NCBI GenBank assembly: GCA_030248215.1 | Contig: JASANG010003692.1 | Location: 1 to 64,000, forward strand | Length of the DNA stretch: 64,000 nt | Direction of reading: 5' to 3' | Source of the DNA: Enoplolaimus lenunculus | Taxonomy: Eukaryota > Nematoda > Enoplea > Enoplida > Thoracostomopsidae | Shown here: in pieces, positions 60,330-64,000 of the stretch | Numbering within the stretch: the stretch's first letter is position 1 | Layout: each line of letters opens with the position of its first letter | Program-made: the position numbers and the translations under genes | The notes under the pieces: generated by a model | Told to the model about the DNA's origin: nothing | Seen by the model: the letters and a program-made list of their open reading frames with translations, nothing else | The model's database searches: none

Positions 60330-61890
60330 CAGATTCAAATAATGCCATATCCTTTTTCTTGACATCCGCTATCGGCAACGCATTATCATAAACAGGTTCT
60401 AAATATGGAGAGCCAACACTTCGTACAGGATGTAGCGATACAACAGTCCAATCTCCTGCGTATGAATAGCGAACCTGCAATGCAAACATTGTTATGAAAG
60501 AGTCACAAAAACTAATCCGCTATGAAAACTATAACATAAAACTAGTATCGAAAACTTTGTCATTTCTAAGCATTGGAAATAGTCACCCTCGGTCGGCATT
60601 ACTTATAAGTTTAACTTATTTTCAGCACAAGCTCGTTTTTGTTTTCAATTCGAAACGCTCGAGCGGCCGGCCAGTTAATACCACAGCGCTTAGTAATACC
60701 AATTTGCTCTGCCGAAGCTTTGATATTGATAAAATCAGTGTGTTCCATGTTCGTTACCTGAAATTTTGTGTGGTCATAGTGCTACTAATCCAGATACTTT
60801 TACTACAAATCGCTAGAGTTCATAAACGGAATAATACCTCATTTGTATTCAATGGCGAATTCTGGTCTTTCTTGTCATATTAGAGATTGCTTCAAACATA
60901 ATGCTGAAATAATCTGCAGCAATTTCTCTTTGTCTTACAGACAGGTATTATTAGTATAAACGAACCTTATACTTCCGTTTTCCGCGTGTTTTTATCGCAT
61001 CCCTTATAACATGAAGCCACTCATCAACTGTATATATTGCACGACGACGCGTTCGCTCGCCTTCGATCACTGAGCGCATACAGTCTACCTCCATCATAGT
61101 ATGACCCCGTTCCAACACGGTATATTCTATCAGCGGCAAAACTCTGGATGTCAGAATGTAGCAAAGCATACTTAAAACCATACTGTTTTTGTTCTGGCCC
61201 CAGCAGCCATCCGAAAACAAAAACAACGTCTCCATTCGTTTATATGCGGAGTCGCAAAACCATCTCCAAAGGCATGTGCCTATCTCGGTTCCCCCTTCTG
61301 TTGGCTTCTTGCTCAGGCTACAAATAGCAAAACCCCCTTTTTGAACTGTCCATAATAGTAAAACTGAAAATGGAAAGCTTCCGTTTGTAATAAAATGTAA
61401 TGGCTGGAGACCAAGGCGCGTTACGTGCGACGATTTTAGCCCACTGTTTCGGAACTGCATGTCCTTTGCGTGCGCGCTTACGTTTTTATTCGTATGCTAA
61501 ATTGACTGTCTCTTTGTTATCAACATCACTCTCGCATGAATCGGTACTTGGAGGGTCAAAGCCACTGAGCTCTGATTCGGAACCGCCCATACTAATTACG
61601 TACGTTGCATCGCTATCATTTAAAGATTCTGAATCGGACCCCGACCTGTTTGTTATGTCTTGAACCCTCTCGTCTTCATTGACAAAATCAGGATTACACA
61701 CGCGGTTAAATTTGCTTTGCTGGTTTCGGTGCATGATTTGCTGCCGTACAACTTCATGACGACTGCCGTCAGAATCTGGTAATACTTTTTTGTTCACTGA
61801 TTCATTACTGCCTTCATCGTCCGAATCGCTGTATTCGCTTTCAAGTACCTTTTCAAACACTTGCTGTGCAGTAAATTTAGCCTGATGCAT
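60330..61890 (-). pseudogene. Transposase-like gene with SDGCWGQNKN motif, decayed
   Basis: Minus strand. It starts with an acidic Ser-rich segment (61890-61489, TAQQVFEKVLESEYSDSDDE), then a basic KRKRARKGHAVPKQW-like part, FYYKRKLSIFSFTI, then EIGTCLWRWFCD, LFLFSDGCWGQNKN and ERGHTMMEVDCMRSVIEG, YTVDEWLHVIRDA. A likely further exon at 60474-60330 (RYSYAGDWTVVSLHPVR) is joined by a GT-AG intron (donor after 60966, acceptor before 60474). The order of motifs matches a family of uncharacterised proteins common in invertebrate genomes that looks like an RNase-H-fold (DDE-type) transposase, I believe DUF7869-like. The frame is interrupted by two in-frame stops and a frame change between 61490 and 61300, and the usual Cys-rich middle part is absent, so it is probably a pseudogene. 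It lies between direct repeats. Confidence 0.6.
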
Positions 61891-62420
61891 TGTAAAATAT
61901 TTAAACTTCTAAACTATAAAAAGTTTATTCTCAAACCGCAGGGTAAGAACCGAATAGAAAATAATGCCTGTTTTTATTTTGATGCTAAATTGAAAGTTTT
62001 CGTTTTGTTTATCTATCATCATTTCTATTACTTGAGATTCCGATCACATCAAGAACTTGCATTCACTAGCTATGTAGTTTCAACTAGATTATTGTTGTTA
62101 TGGCAAGAAAATGATTGTTTCGCAGTGTGCGTATATTTTCAGGGGCAAACTCTTAAACATTGCCTTTGTACGCTTTTTGATTAGACTGAGTGTTTAACAT
62201 GGAAGTGACGAATCTTTACACTTTAGCCCTTGCGGTAATCGAAAATGTTTTGAAACGTGTATTGCATGTATTTAGCACCTTTTGTTAATTGCTTATTTTG
62301 ATACTTTAGACGTTAGCTCTTTGCGCCATTAAATTCAGCGTGTTTTGTTTGATCAGTATTTTTTGAAAACTCAGTTTCGCAGAAATCGGACTTAGAACCT
62401 TTTGGAATTAAGACTACGAA
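61891..62420. other. Upstream flank of the transposase-like gene
   Basis: AT-rich. A 107-codon plus ORF (61861-62184) overlaps the start of the minus gene and shows no known domain. Confidence 0.4.
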
Positions 62421-62746
62421 TTTTAGTTATATGAACACAATTATGGTTCGTAGTGTTCCTCTACTAGCATATTACTGGTGATCTTTCACATTAAATCACC
62501 AAACAAACAAGCAGAAGCAGACTGCTCGGCGTAACTATTTGCGTCACTCAATATAGCGGTAAAAATGCCTGTCAGCAGCACCAAACAAGAAAATTAAGGA
62601 ATTTACAATTTTTCTAAAACATTTGATCCAATATTTTAAGCTATGTAACGCGCCTATAGGTAGCTTGTTTTCCAAGGGGGTAAAAATTTTCAGGGGGGCA
62701 TACAAGGGTTATCGGTAAACTAACAGGCTAGGTTGAAAATTTTTTA
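62421..62746 (+). repeat. Direct repeat, right copy (about 330 bp)
   Basis: Partner of 59231-59559; some small indels and a G-rich stretch not in the left copy. Confidence 0.85.
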
Positions 62747-62844
62747 GATGCGGCCAAAACTGTTCCAGGGAGGCTGAGCCGCCCTGGCCCCCAATCGCTA
62801 CAGGTGCCCTTGGCAAACAAATACGCATCATATATATCATAAGC

Positions 62845-63570
62845 AATAGCGATGGGCATCGGATATTTTTTCATATTAGGATATCCGGCAATTTTTGCCG
62901 GATTATTATCCGAATATCCGGGTATCCGAAATTAAATTTTCTATTTCGGATATCTAAAACTTGCTTTTGCGTCTATTGGGTTTCCGAACATCAATTTTCG
63001 TTTCTTAAGCGCTTGTTTTAACTGGTAGCTCTAAAGAAAGTACCCGGACACACAAAAGTGATTGTTATGAACGTAAAACACAATTCTGGAATCGTTCCCC
63101 GTCTGATTTAAACCACCACAACAGAGATTCTATCGAAAGTCAGCCTTCTCTCGAACTATGTATAAATGAGTCGTTTTACGTTCCAACGAGAAAGAGCCAC
63201 ATTGAAATATTCTTACGCTTGATCGTGCAAACATCAGCCCGTGTTGCTTTTAGTGATGCCCTGCTTTTAACGAAGGATCCAGAAATTTGTGATGGGCGGC
63301 TGCTAAATGTTTTGAACCGTAATTTTTCAACAAACAATTTTCTGAGCGAAAAAATTGTACGATAGGGACCTTACCACTTTGTCACAAAACATTTGTGAGG
63401 GACAAATTGTCAGGTAGGTACTTTATCATTATTTTACAAAAAATTTCTGAAGGAAAACTTGTAAGGTAGGGACCTTACCGTTTTGTGACAAAAAATTTCT
63501 GACGGGAGAGTTCGCCCGCCCACTCTGCTCTGGATTCGCTATTGCCTGCTTTCTCACTAGAACGCATAGG
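62845..63570 (+). repeat. Dispersed repeat, paralogous to 860-1600
   Basis: Starts GGGCATCGGATATTTTTTCA and passes through TCGTTTTACGTTCCAACGAG and GATCCAGAAATTTGTGATGG to units built on GTAAGGTAGGGACCTTACC. Confidence 0.75.
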
Positions 63571-63574
63571 CTTA

Positions 63575-64000
63575 CTGTGGTGGCCCAAATAAACAAGAGA
63601 AAGGTAATACAAGAAGATTCCTATTTTGAATCCCAATCAATAAAAGTCCGTATCCCTAATAAGAGTCCGTAAGCGGATAGAGTTCCTAAACCCTAATTAA
63701 AGTCCTTAAATGTCCCATAATTGTATGGTATAAATGACTTCAGGACGAAATAAAGTTGACTTCAAAACTTGAAAGCGTACTTAAGTTTTGAAAGTACATT
63801 CCTAAGTACAACCTTGCATTATCGCTCAAGCTATTGACATTGATACAAGACAGATAAACGTTTAACTCAGTGGACAGTGGCAATACCGAATATATATCAG
63901 TAACAAAGGGTGGCGTAAGGCGGTTAAAAATAAATAATAGTCCGTAACCGAATAACAGGGGGAACCCTCTGGAGAGGCCAAATAAATATCAGTCCCCCCT
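63575..64000 (-). mobile_element. MITE, CTGTAGTGACCC family, cut by the window end
   Basis: CTGTGGTGGCCCAAATAAAC after TA at 63573-63574; runs to the end of the window without its right terminal repeat. Confidence 0.8.

Noticed and set aside
60494-60883. 129-codon plus ORF with a hydrophobic stretch
   Set aside because: It lies over the intron and opposite the transposase-like gene; it has no start or splice support and no known domain.
59231-62746. Direct repeats as LTRs of a retroelement
   Set aside because: No gag, protease or reverse-transcriptase similarity between them; the interior is transposase-like. Kept only as direct repeats.

Overview
The window is AT-rich animal DNA with spliced genes, and no prokaryotic or organellar features are visible. 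Two host genes can be read exon by exon. On the minus strand (20684-30936) there is a 16-exon BAR + RhoGAP gene of the ARHGAP17/ARHGAP44 (RICH/Nadrin) family. On the plus strand (50290-58551, continuing) there are six exons of a two-pore-domain potassium channel (K2P/TWIK). Exon structure, gene families, short-to-medium introns and the very high load of small transposons suggest an invertebrate. A tunicate-like genome is possible, but the species cannot be fixed from this sequence.

Layout. 1-19597 is a giant palindrome. Two arms of about 9.3 kb, roughly 98-99% identical by eye, face each other across a spacer of about 1.05 kb (9339-10389). The arms hold no recognisable host gene, only nested small transposons and short ORFs. 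The visible outer end of the right arm, and the first bases of the window, carry a transposon-like terminus (CAGGGTGCGACCGG). 19598-20683 is a short intergenic stretch with a 111-bp tandem repeat that carries three poly(A) signals for the RhoGAP gene. 20684-30936 is the RhoGAP gene. About 0.46 kb upstream of its start codon lies 1.9 kb of nearly T-free (CAA)n-type satellite (31397-33330).

33335-50289 is intergenic and full of elements: a hAT-like element with POU-octamer-bearing tandem repeats nested in another terminal-inverted-repeat element (33509-35673), a hAT MITE with a near-perfect 8-bp target duplication (35953), a pair of tRNA-derived SINEs (39 kb), a GTCCC-rich element (42904-43613) and several MITE families. 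50290-58551 is the K2P gene, with MITEs in most of its introns. Exon 4, which carries the first selectivity filter, is tightly sandwiched between two of them. 59.2-62.8 kb holds a decayed minus-strand transposase-like gene between two direct repeats of about 330 bp. The window ends in another copy of the CTGTAGTGACCC MITE.

Repeat families recur across the window: (i) CTGTAGTGACCCG, TA target, about 410-460 bp, eight copies; (ii) CACTGTAAATTTCAG, TA target, about 250 bp, four copies; (iii) a GGCCCATGT-ended family with internal runs of TTAGGC, eleven copies; (iv) CCCTTTCTCACAT, TTAA target, piggyBac-like, with an internal tRNA-like Pol III promoter; (v) CAGGG(T/C)(G/A)CGACCGG-ended elements. 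No function linking the two host genes is apparent beyond being neighbours. All exon boundaries were read by hand from splice consensus, reading-frame phase and family similarity; no alignment program was run.
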